DNA of 37,225 nt from Rubrivivax sp. (GTDB taxonomy: Bacteria; Pseudomonadota; Gammaproteobacteria; Burkholderiales; Burkholderiaceae_C): the NCBI GenBank assembly GCA_016789955.1, contig JAEUPB010000061.1, positions 1 to 37,225 of the forward strand, written 5' to 3'. This document shows, piece after piece, positions 7,178 to 16,143 of the stretch. The position numbers and the translations under genes are program-made. The notes beneath the pieces are model-generated. The model did no database searches and had not been told where the DNA came from. It was given only the letters and a program-made list of their open reading frames with translations. The stretch's first letter is position 1; each line of letters starts with the position of its first letter.

Positions 7178-8668
7178 TCACATCGGATCCAGCGGGTACA
7201 TCGGCCGGCGCAGCTTCCTGAACGCCAGCGCGTCGTAGTCCGACGTGCAGACGCCGGTGCCGGCGCACTCGACCACCGCGTGCGCCAGGCTCTTCAACCC
7301 CGCGCGCCAGTGCACGCGGCTCTTGAGCATCAGCAGGTCCAGCCGCTCGGGCGCCAGGCCGACGGCCTGGAACGCGGCCAGGTCGTGCGGCTCCACGTGC
7401 TGCGAGATCACGACGATCTGCACGCCGCCCACCTCGAACAGCGCGGTGGGCCCCATGTGGTTGGTCTCGCCGGCGGCCATCGGGCCGCGGTTGCGGTAGC
7501 GGCCGTCGCAGATCAGCCGCACGCGGCCGGTGACCGTGCGCGGCGCGCCCTTGAGTCCGAGTGACGGCATGTCGAGCTTGCCGCCCAGCGCGAGCGTGAG
7601 CTCGGCGCCGACCCCCGCGGCAATCATCCGCTGCACCGCGCCGGGGTCGTAGACCGCAAACGCCACGGCGTTGCGCGCGCCGGCGTCGAGCAGCGCGCCG
7701 AGCACCGTCATCGTGTCCATCGTGCCGCCGGAGGCGCAGTTGTCGCTGTGGTCCAGCAGCACCACCGGGCCGCTGCCGGCGGGCTTGTCGGCGGCGATGC
7801 GCATCGCGCGGGCGATGGAATCGGCCAGCGGCTCGATCGTGTAGACGAACTTCGCGCGCTGCTCCCAGGCCATCGCCAGCAGCTCGTCGCACCAGCGGCG
7901 CGCCAGCGCCGCGTCGCCGTCGGTGACGACCACTGCCGACAGCCCGGCGTTGAGGATGTCGGCGTTGGGGAAGCCGACGAAGACGCTGGCCGCCAGCGCC
8001 CCTTGCGCTTCCATCTCGCGGCAACGCGCCTGCAGCTCGCGATTCGGAGAGTCGTCGGTGCCCTGGCGCATCACGTGCGGCAGCATCGCGGCGCGACCCC
8101 AGGCCATCGTCGGGTTCGCGTGGCCCTGCAGCTTCGCGAGCAGCGCGCGGCCGGCGCGCAGCCCGGTGCCGTGCATGTCCACGTGCGGGTAGGTCTGGTA
8201 GCCGGCGATCGCGTCGGCGTGCTCGCCCATCGCGTCGTAGAGGTTGGTGTGCATGTCCAGCGCCACGCCGATCGGCACGCCGGGCACCGCGGCGCGGATG
8301 CGGCGCAGCAGCTCGCCCTCGCCGTCGTCGTGGGTCTGCGTGACCATCGCGCCGTGCAGGTCGAGCAGCACGCCGTCGCAGCCGGCGCGCACCGCGTCGA
8401 CGATGCGGCCGGCGATGTGCTCGTAGGCGTCGTCGTGCACCGGGCCGCTGGGCCAGGCGGCCGCGGCGATCGGCACCACCACCTCGGCCCCGGCGGCCTC
8501 GGCCAGCTCGAGGAAGGCGCCGATCGCCGAGCCGGTGCCGCGGTAGGCGGCGATCGCCGCGGCGCCCTCGGGCGGCGGCGAGGTGCCGTCGCCGAAGCGC
8601 GCCAGCGGCGTGGGCACCGGCGAGTAGGTGTTGGTCTCGTGCTTCATCTGCGCGATGACGAGCTTCAT
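7178..8668 (-). CDS. M81 family (MlrC-like) metalloprotein, second paralogue
   Basis: This 496-residue protein has the same domain order as the M81 gene it converges with. It begins MKLVIAQMKHETNTYSPVPT, then has LLDLHGAMV near 101-109, ALDMHTNL (D138, H140) and YPHVDMHGTG (H162), which are the expected metal-binding positions. The C-terminal DUF1485 half has DHSDNCASGGTMDTM and SRVHWRAGLK. The two paralogues are clearly diverged rather than a recent duplication, for example DMHTN against DLHAN and QMKHETNTYSP against GYQHETNTFAP, so they probably act on different substrates. The start ATG at 8668 follows a purine-rich stretch and matches the family N-terminus. The gene downstream on the same strand side (8770 onward) belongs to a separate efflux operon. 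Confidence 0.9.
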   Translation of the reverse strand: MKLVIAQMKHETNTYSPVPTPLARFGDGTSPPPEGAAAIAAYRGTGSAIGAFLELAEAAGAEVVVPIAAAAWPSGPVHDDAYEHIAGRIVDAVRAGCDGVLLDLHGAMVTQTHDDGEGELLRRIRAAVPGVPIGVALDMHTNLYDAMGEHADAIAGYQTYPHVDMHGTGLRAGRALLAKLQGHANPTMAWGRAAMLPHVMRQGTDDSPNRELQARCREMEAQGALAASVFVGFPNADILNAGLSAVVVTDGDAALARRWCDELLAMAWEQRAKFVYTIEPLADSIARAMRIAADKPAGSGPVVLLDHSDNCASGGTMDTMTVLGALLDAGARNAVAFAVYDPGAVQRMIAAGVGAELTLALGGKLDMPSLGLKGAPRTVTGRVRLICDGRYRNRGPMAAGETNHMGPTALFEVGGVQIVVISQHVEPHDLAAFQAVGLAPERLDLLMLKSRVHWRAGLKSLAHAVVECAGTGVCTSDYDALAFRKLRRPMYPLDPM

Positions 8669-8735
8669 CGGGGCGTCTCCGGAAAGAGGGCGGGTCGTGC
8701 GGGTGAGGCCGGTGCGGCCCTACCGTACACGAAGC

Positions 8736-8749
8736 GCGCCCGCGGGCGC
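8736..8749. terminator. GC palindrome after the efflux operon (weak terminator candidate)
   Basis: GCGCCCGCGGGCGC is a perfect 14-bp palindrome 20 bp past the stop of the outer-membrane channel gene, which is read leftward. It could form a short hairpin ending the efflux transcript. It has no U-tract and almost no loop, and such palindromes arise easily in DNA this GC-rich. Confidence 0.25.
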
Positions 8750-8769
8750 AGAGGAGCAGCCCGGGGCGC

Positions 8770-10173
8770 CTATCGCGCCGGCACGCCCGGCTGCCAGCCG
8801 CCGCCCAGCACGCGGTACAGCGCCACCAGGTTCTGCGCGGCCTGCGCCTGCACCTGCACCAGCCCCTGCTGCGCGGCGTACAGAGAGCGCTGCGCGTCGA
8901 GCAGCTCGAGAAAGCTCGTCGCGCCGTTGCGGTAGCGCAGGTCCGCCAGCCGCGTGCGCTCGCGCTCGGCGTCGAGCAGCCGCTGCTGCGCCTGCAGCTG
9001 CTCGCCGAGCGTCGCGCGGCCGGCCAGCGCATCGGCCACTTCCCGGAACGCCGACTGGATGGCCCGTTCGTACTGCGCCACGGCGATGTCGCGTGCCACC
9101 TCGGCGGCCTTCAGGTTCGCGTCGTTGCGGCCGGCGTCGAACAGCGGCTGAACCAGCTGCGGCACGAAGCTCCACGCGCCGGCGCGGAACAGGTTCGACA
9201 GCTGGCCGCTGACGGTGCCCACGCTGCCGGTGAGCGTGATGCGCGGAAAGTAGGCCGCGCGGGCCACGCCGATGTTCGCGGTGGCGGCGATCAGCTGCTG
9301 CTCGGCCTGGCGCACGTCGGGCCGGCGCAGCAGCACCTCCGAGGGCAGCCCCGTCGGCAGCGCGGGCAGGCCGGATGCGGCCTCCACCGCGCGGCCCGGC
9401 GGCAGGTCGGCCGGCAGCGGCTGGCCGATCAGCAGCGCGAGCGCGTTCTCGTCGAGCGCACGCTGGCGCTGCCCCTGCGCCAGCACGACGCGGGCCGACT
9501 CCAGCAGCGACTGGGCCTGGCGCAGGTCCACCTCCGAGCTGGCGCCGTTCTCCACGCGCAGCCGGATCAGCCGCAGCGTCTCTGCACGGGAGTCGAGCGT
9601 CTTTCGCGTCACGCGCAGCAGCTCGTCGTCGGCGGCGAGCGCCACGTGCGTGGTGGCCACCGCGGCGACCAGTGCGATCTGCACCGCGTGGCGCGCCTCC
9701 ACGCTCGCCAGCACCTGCGAAGCGGCGGCGTCGCTCAGGCCGCGCAGCCGGCCGAACACGTCGGCCTCGTAGGCCGTGACCTGCAGCCCCGCGCTGTACA
9801 CCGAGGCGATGCCGCCGCTGGTGGTGGGCTGGCGCGACATCGACACGCCCGCGTTCACCGTCGGCCAGCGGTCGGCGTCGCGCACGAGGGCCTGCGCGCG
9901 CGCGGCCTCCACCGAGAGCGCCGCCACGCGCAGGTCGCGGCTGCCGCCGAGCGCCAGTGCGATCAGCCGCTGCAGCCGGGCGTCACCGGCGAAGTAGCGA
10001 GCCCAGTCGAGGTCGGCTGCGGGCGTGACGGTGGCCGGCGCAGACGCTGCGGCCTCCGTTGGAAACACCGCCGGCACCGGCGCCGCAGGCCGCTGGTAGG
10101 TGGGCGCGAGGTTCGTGCAGCCGGCGCCGAGCACCAGCGCGGCGGCGGCGAGAGGAGCGAGCGCGCGCGTCAT
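8770..10173 (-). CDS. RND efflux outer-membrane channel lipoprotein, NodT/OprM family
   Basis: This 467-residue protein is the TolC-like outer-membrane exit duct of a tripartite pump. The N-terminus MTRALAPLAAAALVLGAGC is a lipoprotein signal with a lipobox ending at Cys19, followed by TNLAPTYQRPAAPVP, the typical NodT/OprM opening. Two outer-membrane efflux protein repeats follow, rich in long Ala/Leu/Gln helices, with RPDVRQAEQQLIAATANIGVARAAYFPRITLTGSVG as the family hallmark. The length is usual for OprM. Its start overlaps the stop of the pump gene by 4 bp, so it is the last gene of an adaptor-pump-channel operon. Confidence 0.95.
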   Translation of the reverse strand: MTRALAPLAAAALVLGAGCTNLAPTYQRPAAPVPAVFPTEAAASAPATVTPAADLDWARYFAGDARLQRLIALALGGSRDLRVAALSVEAARAQALVRDADRWPTVNAGVSMSRQPTTSGGIASVYSAGLQVTAYEADVFGRLRGLSDAAASQVLASVEARHAVQIALVAAVATTHVALAADDELLRVTRKTLDSRAETLRLIRLRVENGASSEVDLRQAQSLLESARVVLAQGQRQRALDENALALLIGQPLPADLPPGRAVEAASGLPALPTGLPSEVLLRRPDVRQAEQQLIAATANIGVARAAYFPRITLTGSVGTVSGQLSNLFRAGAWSFVPQLVQPLFDAGRNDANLKAAEVARDIAVAQYERAIQSAFREVADALAGRATLGEQLQAQQRLLDAERERTRLADLRYRNGATSFLELLDAQRSLYAAQQGLVQVQAQAAQNLVALYRVLGGGWQPGVPAR

Positions 10174-13100
10174 CGTGGCTCCTGTCCCGCCGCCGGCGCG
10201 CTGCCCGGCTCACCCGGATCACCCTCGTGCGCGTACAGCCGCCGCTGCCGCTCGCTGCCCTTGAAGATGCGCCGCACCACCACGAAGAAGATCGGCACGA
10301 AGAACACCGCCAGCGTGGTGGCGGTGATCATGCCGCCCATCACGCCCGTGCCGATGCTGTGCTGGCTGGCCGAACCGGCGCCGCGCGCCACCACCAGCGG
10401 CAGCACGCCGAGGATGAACGCCAGCGACGTCATCAGGATCGGCCGGAAGCGCAGGTGCGCGGCCTCGAGCACGGCCGACACGATGTCCTTGCCCTGCGCC
10501 ACCTGGTCCTTGGCGAACTCGATGATCAGCACCGCGTTCTTCGCCGACAGGCCGATGATGGTGATCAGGCCGACCTTGAAGAACACGTCGTTGTCCAGGC
10601 CGCGCACGTTCGCGCCCAGGATCACGCCCAGCACGCCCAGCGGCACGACGAGGATCACGGCCAGCGGGATCGACCAGCTCTCGTACAGCGCGGCCAGGCA
10701 CAGGAACACCGACAGCAGCGAGAAGCCGAACAGGATCAGCGCCGTCGAGCCGGCGAGCTTCTCCTCGCGCGACAGGCCCGTCCACTCGGTGGCGAAGCCC
10801 GGCGGCAGCTGCTGCGCGAGGCGCTCCATCTCGGCCAGCGCGGCGCCGCTGCTGACGCCCGGCGCCGGCTCGCCGGCGATGCGCATGGTCGGGTAGCCGT
10901 TGTAGCGCACGGTCTGGATCGGGCCGATGATCCAGCGGGTCGATGCGAAGGTGCCCATCGGAACGGCCTGTCCCGAAGCGTTCAGCACGTTGAGCTTCAG
11001 CAGGTCCTCGGGCTGCATGCGCGCCGCGGCGTCGGCTTGCACCACCACGCGCTGCAGCCGCGCGGCGTTGGGGAAGTCGTTCACGTAGGTCGAGCCCATC
11101 GCGGTGGACAGCGTGCTGTTGATGGCCGCGTAGCTCACGCCCAGCGCCTGGGCCTTGTCGCGGTCGATGTCCAGCTGCAGCTGCGAGGCGTCCTCCAGGC
11201 CGTCGGGCCGCACGGCCACCAGCAGCGGGCTCTTCTGCGCCATGCCGAGCAGCTGGTTGCGTGCGGCCAGCAGCGCATCGTGGCCGGCGTTGGAGCGGTC
11301 CTGCAGGCGCAATGCGAAGCCGTTGGCGCGGCCGAGGTCACGGATCGCCGGCGGGCTCACCGGGAAGATGATGGCGTCGCGGATCGACGCGAGCCCGCGC
11401 GATGCGCGCGCCACCAGTCCTTGCGCCGACTGGCCGGCGCCGGTGCGCTCGCTCCAGTCCTTCAGCGTCACGAAGGCGAGGCTCGCGTTCTGGCCGGCGC
11501 CCGCGAAGCTGAAGCCCAGCACCGTCACCATGTCCTGCACCTCGGGCTGCGCGAGCATGTAGCGCTCGGCCTGCTCCATCACCGCCAGCGTGCGGTTCTG
11601 CGTGGCGCCCGGCGGCAGCTGCACGTTCAGCAGCAGGTTGCCCTGGTCCTCGCTGGGCACGAACGAGGAGGGCAGCCGCGCGAACAGGACCACCACGGCG
11701 CCGACGATCGCCGCGTAGATCACCAGCCAGCGCGCCGCGCGCCGCAGCAGCCGCGCCACCAGCCCCTCGTAGGCGTGCGTCGTCCGCGTGAAGCCTCGGT
11801 TGAACCAGCCGAAGAAGCCGCCCTTGGCATGGTGGTGGCCGGCCTCGACGGGCTTGAGCAGCGTTGCGCACAGCGCCGGCGTGAAAGACAGCGCCATGAA
11901 CGCCGAGAACGCCACCGCGCTCACCATCACCGCGGCGAACTGGCGGTAGATGTTGCCCACCGCGCCGCTGAAGAAGGCCAGCGGCACGAACACCGAGATG
12001 AGCACCACCGTGACGCCGACGATGGCGCCCGAGATCTGCCCCATCGCCTTCTTCGTGGCCTGCAGCGGCGGCAGGCCCTCGGTGCTCATGATGCGTTCGA
12101 CGTTCTCGACCACGACGATGGCGTCGTCGACGACGATGCCGATCACCAGCACCATGCCGAACATCGTCAGCACGTTGATCGAGAAGCCGAAGGCCAGCAG
12201 CGACGCGAAGCTGCCCAGCAGCGCGATCGGCACCACCAGCGTCGGGATGATCGTGTAGCGGATGTTCTGCAGGAACAGGTACATCACGAGGAACACCAGC
12301 ACCACCGCTTCCAGCAGCGTCTCGACCACCTGGCCGATCGACAGGCGGATGAAGGTCGAGGTGTCGTACGGGATCTTCGCCTTCACGCCGGGCGGAAAGT
12401 ACGGCGTCAGCTCGGCGAGCCGCTTCTTCACCGCGGCGGCGGTCTGCAGCGCGTTGGCGGTGGGCGTGAGCTGGATGCCCACGCCGGTGGAAGGCTCGCC
12501 GTTGAGCCGCGTGCGCACGTTGTAGGTCTGCGCGCCCAGCTCGATGCGCGCCACGTCCTTCAGCCGCACGGTGGAGCCGTCGGGGTTGGCGCGCAGCACC
12601 AGCTCGCCGAACTCGGCCGCCGTCTCGCGCTGGCCCTTCACCACCACGGTGGCGTAGATGCCCTGGTCGCCGGTGTTGGGCAGGTCGCCGATGGTGCCGG
12701 AGGACACCTGCGCGTTCTGCGCCGCGATCGCGGCATTGACGTCGGCGGTGGAGAGCCGGTAGCCGACGAGCCTGGCCGGATCGATCCAGATGCGCATCGC
12801 GCGCTCGGTGCCGAACAGCGTGGCCTGGCCCACGCCCGGCACGCGCTGCATCTCGGGCTGCACGTTGCGCGCCGCGTAGTCGCCCAGCGCCACCGGGTCG
12901 AGCTTGCCGCCCTCGCTGGCCAGCGTGATGAAGAGCAGGAAGTTCGGGTTGGCCTTGTCGACGCGCACGCCCTGCTGCACCACCGCCTGCGGCAGCCGCG
13001 GCGTGGCGCGGCTGAGCCGGTTCTGCACGTCGACCTGCGCCAGGTCGGGGTTGGTGCCGGGCTCGAAGCTCAGCGTGATGCTGCCGGTGCCGTCGGCCTG

Positions 13101-13346
13101 CGCCACCGACTCGTAGTACGCCAGGCCCGGCGAGCCGTTCATCTCGCGCTCGATGACGGCGATGACGCTGTTCTCCAGCGTCTGGGCCGAGGCGCCCGGG
13201 TAGCCGACGTTGACGACGATCGACGGCGGCGCCACCGGCGGGTACTGCGCGATCGGCAGCTGCGTGATCGACACGCTGCCGATCACCAGGATGAAGAGCG
13301 CGATGACCCAGGCGAAGATGGGCCGGTGGATGAAGAACTGGGCCAC
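10170..13346 (-). CDS. RND multidrug efflux pump, AcrB/MexB (HAE1) family
   Basis: This 1058-residue inner-membrane transporter uses the proton gradient to expel drugs, detergents or other amphiphiles. It begins MAQFFIHRPIFAWVIALFIL, the HAE1 family start, and QLPIAQYPPVAPPSI follows. Helix 4 carries the proton-relay Asp pair in GIVVDDAIVVVENVERI, and helix 10 has the matching Lys in LSAKNAVLIIEFAKD. Two large periplasmic porter/docking regions lie between helices 1-2 and 7-8. The length agrees with AcrB (1049). It lies between its adaptor gene, 12 bp upstream, and its channel gene, which overlaps it by 4 bp. No TetR- or MarR-type regulator gene adjoins the operon, so local control is not evident. 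The substrate range cannot be read from sequence. Confidence 0.97.
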   Translation of the reverse strand: MAQFFIHRPIFAWVIALFILVIGSVSITQLPIAQYPPVAPPSIVVNVGYPGASAQTLENSVIAVIEREMNGSPGLAYYESVAQADGTGSITLSFEPGTNPDLAQVDVQNRLSRATPRLPQAVVQQGVRVDKANPNFLLFITLASEGGKLDPVALGDYAARNVQPEMQRVPGVGQATLFGTERAMRIWIDPARLVGYRLSTADVNAAIAAQNAQVSSGTIGDLPNTGDQGIYATVVVKGQRETAAEFGELVLRANPDGSTVRLKDVARIELGAQTYNVRTRLNGEPSTGVGIQLTPTANALQTAAAVKKRLAELTPYFPPGVKAKIPYDTSTFIRLSIGQVVETLLEAVVLVFLVMYLFLQNIRYTIIPTLVVPIALLGSFASLLAFGFSINVLTMFGMVLVIGIVVDDAIVVVENVERIMSTEGLPPLQATKKAMGQISGAIVGVTVVLISVFVPLAFFSGAVGNIYRQFAAVMVSAVAFSAFMALSFTPALCATLLKPVEAGHHHAKGGFFGWFNRGFTRTTHAYEGLVARLLRRAARWLVIYAAIVGAVVVLFARLPSSFVPSEDQGNLLLNVQLPPGATQNRTLAVMEQAERYMLAQPEVQDMVTVLGFSFAGAGQNASLAFVTLKDWSERTGAGQSAQGLVARASRGLASIRDAIIFPVSPPAIRDLGRANGFALRLQDRSNAGHDALLAARNQLLGMAQKSPLLVAVRPDGLEDASQLQLDIDRDKAQALGVSYAAINSTLSTAMGSTYVNDFPNAARLQRVVVQADAAARMQPEDLLKLNVLNASGQAVPMGTFASTRWIIGPIQTVRYNGYPTMRIAGEPAPGVSSGAALAEMERLAQQLPPGFATEWTGLSREEKLAGSTALILFGFSLLSVFLCLAALYESWSIPLAVILVVPLGVLGVILGANVRGLDNDVFFKVGLITIIGLSAKNAVLIIEFAKDQVAQGKDIVSAVLEAAHLRFRPILMTSLAFILGVLPLVVARGAGSASQHSIGTGVMGGMITATTLAVFFVPIFFVVVRRIFKGSERQRRLYAHEGDPGEPGSAPAAGQEPR

Positions 13347-13358
13347 GGCGCGCCCTCC

Positions 13359-14561
13359 TCAGCGCGCCGCGGAGGCGGTGGAGGCGGGTGCCGCCGCCGG
13401 CGATGCCGCAGCGGTGCCCGGCTTCCACGGCACCGCCTTCACCGTCGCGTTCGGCCGCAGCTTCTGGAAGCCTTCCACCACCACCTGCTCGCCGCCCGAG
13501 AGGCCTTCGAGCACCAGCCATTGCCGCTCGGGCCCGGGGCCGATCTTCACCGGCCGCGTGGCGACCTTGTTGTCGCTGCCCACCACCAGCACCGTGTCGC
13601 CGGCGCCGCCGCGCTGCACCGCCTGCTGCGGCAGCACGATGCCCGCGGGCAGTTGCGCCTGCTCGACGCGCACGCGCACGTACAGCCCCGGCAGCAGTGC
13701 GCCTTTCGGGTTGGGCAGCTCGGCGCGCAGCGTCACCTGGTTCGATGTCGGGTCCACCGTCAGGTCGGAGAACAGCAGCCGGCCGCGCTGCGGCTGCACG
13801 CTGCCGTCTTCCAGCATCACCGTGACCGGCACCGCGCCGGCGGCGTTGCGCAGCCGGCCGGCGTCCACTGCGGCGCGCAGCTTCAGCACCTCGGCAGCCG
13901 ACTGCGTGAAGTTCACGTACAGCGGGTCGATCTGCTGCACCACCGCGAGCTGCGTGGCCTCGCCCTGGCCGACGAGCGCGCCTTCGGTGACCAGCGCGCG
14001 GCCGATGCGGCCCGAGATCGGCGCGGCGACCGCGGCGTAGCCGAGGTTGATCTGCGCGGTCTGCACCGCGGCGCGCGCGGCCGCCACGTCGGCCTCGGCC
14101 TGCTTGTACGCGGCCTGCGCGGCCACGTATTCCTGCTGGCTCACGGCCCGGGCCTCCACCAGCGGCGCGTAGCGCTCGGCCTGCGCGCGCGTCTGCATCA
14201 CGTTGGCCTCGGCGCGTGCCAGTGCGGCCTGCGCCGAGGCGAGCGTGGCGCGGTACGGCGCGTCGTCGATCGCGAAGAGGGGCTGCCCGGCGCGCACTTC
14301 GCTGCCCTCGCGGAACAGCTGCCGCTGCACGATGCCGGCCACGCGGGCGCGTACCTGCGCGATGCGCGAGGCCTCGGTGCGGCCCGGCAGTTCGGCGACG
14401 AGCCCGACCGGTGCCGCGGTCGCAGCGACCACGGCCACCTCGGTGGGCGGCGGCGCGGCCGGGGCGGGCGGCGGGGCACCGGGCCCGCAGGCGGCCAGCA
14501 GGGCCGCCACCGCGAGAGACAGGATCAGGGACTCGCCCCGCGGGGCCGGCCATGCAGACAT
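13359..14561 (-). CDS. RND efflux periplasmic adaptor (membrane fusion) lipoprotein, AcrA/MexA family
   Basis: This is a 400-residue adaptor that bridges the RND pump and the outer-membrane channel. The N-terminus MSAWPAPRGESLILSLAVA ends in the lipobox LLAAC with Cys25, so it should be lipid-anchored in the inner membrane. Then come the beta-barrel and lipoyl halves (GRTEASRIAQVRARVAGIVQ; FREGSEVRAGQPLF), an alpha-hairpin of about residues 90-160, and the return barrel with PISGRIGRALVTEGALVGQG. The frame is open upstream to 14603. I chose ATG 14561 because GAGGTGAT lies 7 nt before it and because the product then starts with a compact lipoprotein signal. It is the first gene of the efflux operon and is divergent from the amidase genes. 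Confidence 0.94.
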   Translation of the reverse strand: MSAWPAPRGESLILSLAVAALLAACGPGAPPPAPAAPPPTEVAVVAATAAPVGLVAELPGRTEASRIAQVRARVAGIVQRQLFREGSEVRAGQPLFAIDDAPYRATLASAQAALARAEANVMQTRAQAERYAPLVEARAVSQQEYVAAQAAYKQAEADVAAARAAVQTAQINLGYAAVAAPISGRIGRALVTEGALVGQGEATQLAVVQQIDPLYVNFTQSAAEVLKLRAAVDAGRLRNAAGAVPVTVMLEDGSVQPQRGRLLFSDLTVDPTSNQVTLRAELPNPKGALLPGLYVRVRVEQAQLPAGIVLPQQAVQRGGAGDTVLVVGSDNKVATRPVKIGPGPERQWLVLEGLSGGEQVVVEGFQKLRPNATVKAVPWKPGTAAASPAAAPASTASAAR

Positions 14562-14568
14562 CGTGTGG

Positions 14569-14576
14569 ATCACCTC
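14569..14576 (-). promoter_or_regulatory. Strong Shine-Dalgarno site of the efflux adaptor gene
   Basis: GAGGTGAT on the minus strand matches the 16S anti-Shine-Dalgarno end over eight bases and lies 7 nt from ATG 14561. It decides between that start and the in-frame ATG at 14603, which lacks such a site. Confidence 0.7.
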
Positions 14577-14739
14577 GACCACCGCATGCGCATGCGACGG
14601 CACTGCTACGTTTTCCGTGGTCGCACTCTACACAGCCGCGCCCTCCGTGTTCTCCTGATGGGCGCGCCGGGGCCCGCGACGCATGATCGACCCGACCGGC
14701 CGCGCGCCCGCGCGGCTCACGACCTGGGACGAACCGCAC

Positions 14740-16143
14740 ATGACCGACCTCGCCGACTGCACCGCCACGCAACTGCTCGCGCTCTACCGCAGCGGGCAGG
14801 CCTCGCCCGTGGAGGCCACACGCGCGGTGTTCCGACGCATCGCGCGCGTGAACCCGGTGATCAACGCCTTCGTCGTGCTGGCCGAGGAGGAGGCGATGGC
14901 CTCGGCGCAGGCGTCGGAGGCACGCTGGCAGCAGGGCGCGCCGGTCGGGCCGCTGGACGGCGTGCCGGTGTCGATCAAGGACCTCATCCTCACGCGCGGC
15001 TGGCCCACGCTGCGCGGCAGCCGCACGGTCGATCCGAAGCAGCCGTGGGACACCGACGCACCGGCCACCGCCCGCATGCGCGAGGCCGGCGCGGTGCTGA
15101 TCGGCAAGACCGCCACGCCCGAGTTCGGCTGCAAGGGCGAGACCAACTCGCCGCTCAACGGCATCACGCGCAACCCGTGGAACCCGGCGAAGACACCGGG
15201 CGGCTCGTCGGGTGGCACGGCGGCGGCGGTGGCCGCGGGCTGCGGGCCGATCTCCGTGGGCACCGACGGCGCGGGCAGCGTGCGCATCCCGGCGGGATTC
15301 TGCGGCAACGTGGGCCTGAAGCCCAGCTTCGGCCGCGTGCCGGCCTACCCGCTGTCGCCGTTCGGCACGGTGGCGCACCTCGGCCCGCACACGATGAGCG
15401 TGCGCGACGCGGCGCTCGCCACCAACGTGCTGAAGCGGCCGGACGCGCGCGACTGGACCTCGCTGCCCGAGGATCCGTCGGACTACACCATCGGCCTGGA
15501 GGACGGCGTGCGCGGCCTGCGCATCGCGTGGTCGCCGCGGCTGGGCTATGTCGACAACCTCGACCCCGAGGTGGCCGCCGCCTGCGAGGAGGCGGTGGCG
15601 CTGTTCGAGGACCTCGGCGCGAGGGTCGATCCGATCGATCCAGGCTTCGAGAACCCGCTGGAGATCACCACCGGCATGTGGTTCGCCGGCGCGTGGACGG
15701 TGTGGAACACGCTCACGCCCGAGCAGCAGGCGCTGGCCGACCCCGACTTCGTCGCCGAAGCCCGTTTCGGCTCGGCCTACAGCGCCCTCGAGCTGCAGCG
15801 GCTCGCGCTGCGCCGCGGTGCGCTGGGGGCGCACATGCGGCAGTTCATGCAGCGCGTGGACCTGCTGGTCACGCCCACCGTCGCGATGCCGGCGTTCGAC
15901 GCGAAGCCGGCCGGCCACACGCCGCTGGACCCGCAGACCATGCTCGGCTGGACGCCGTACTCGTACCCGTTCAACCTGACGCAGCAGCCGGCGATCACCG
16001 TGCCCTGCGGGCTCACGGCCGACGGGTTGCCGATCGGGCTGCAGATCGTCGGCCCGATGTTCGGCGACGCGCTCGTGCTGCGCGCGGCACGAGCGTTCGA
16101 GTCCGCCTGCCCGGTGCGGCGGCCGAAGGCGGTGCAGGCATGA
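14740..16143 (+). CDS. Amidase-signature family hydrolase
   Basis: This is a 467-residue cytoplasmic hydrolase of the amidase-signature family, which cleaves carboxamide bonds through a Ser-cisSer-Lys triad. Lys80 (DGVPVSIKD), cis-Ser156 in PGGSSGGTA and nucleophile Ser180 in GTDGAGSVRIPAG are all present with the normal 24-residue Ser-Ser spacing. The C-terminal part has QQPAITVPCGLTADGLPIGLQIVG, common to indoleacetamide-hydrolase-like and GatA-like enzymes. The frame starts at ATG 14683, but ATG 14740 begins MTDLADCTATQLLALYRSG, the usual N-terminus, so it is preferred without a decisive ribosome-binding site. The gene overlaps the next amidase by 4 bp (ATGA), implying coupled translation. 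It lacks gatB/gatC neighbours, so a tRNA amidotransferase role is unlikely. The substrate is unknown. Confidence 0.9.
   Translation: MTDLADCTATQLLALYRSGQASPVEATRAVFRRIARVNPVINAFVVLAEEEAMASAQASEARWQQGAPVGPLDGVPVSIKDLILTRGWPTLRGSRTVDPKQPWDTDAPATARMREAGAVLIGKTATPEFGCKGETNSPLNGITRNPWNPAKTPGGSSGGTAAAVAAGCGPISVGTDGAGSVRIPAGFCGNVGLKPSFGRVPAYPLSPFGTVAHLGPHTMSVRDAALATNVLKRPDARDWTSLPEDPSDYTIGLEDGVRGLRIAWSPRLGYVDNLDPEVAAACEEAVALFEDLGARVDPIDPGFENPLEITTGMWFAGAWTVWNTLTPEQQALADPDFVAEARFGSAYSALELQRLALRRGALGAHMRQFMQRVDLLVTPTVAMPAFDAKPAGHTPLDPQTMLGWTPYSYPFNLTQQPAITVPCGLTADGLPIGLQIVGPMFGDALVLRAARAFESACPVRRPKAVQA

Noticed and set aside
11338-15918. 1,526-codon minus-strand frame across the efflux genes and first amidase
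   Set aside because: It runs across several real genes in other frames, with low-complexity Arg/Ala/Gly composition. GC-driven.
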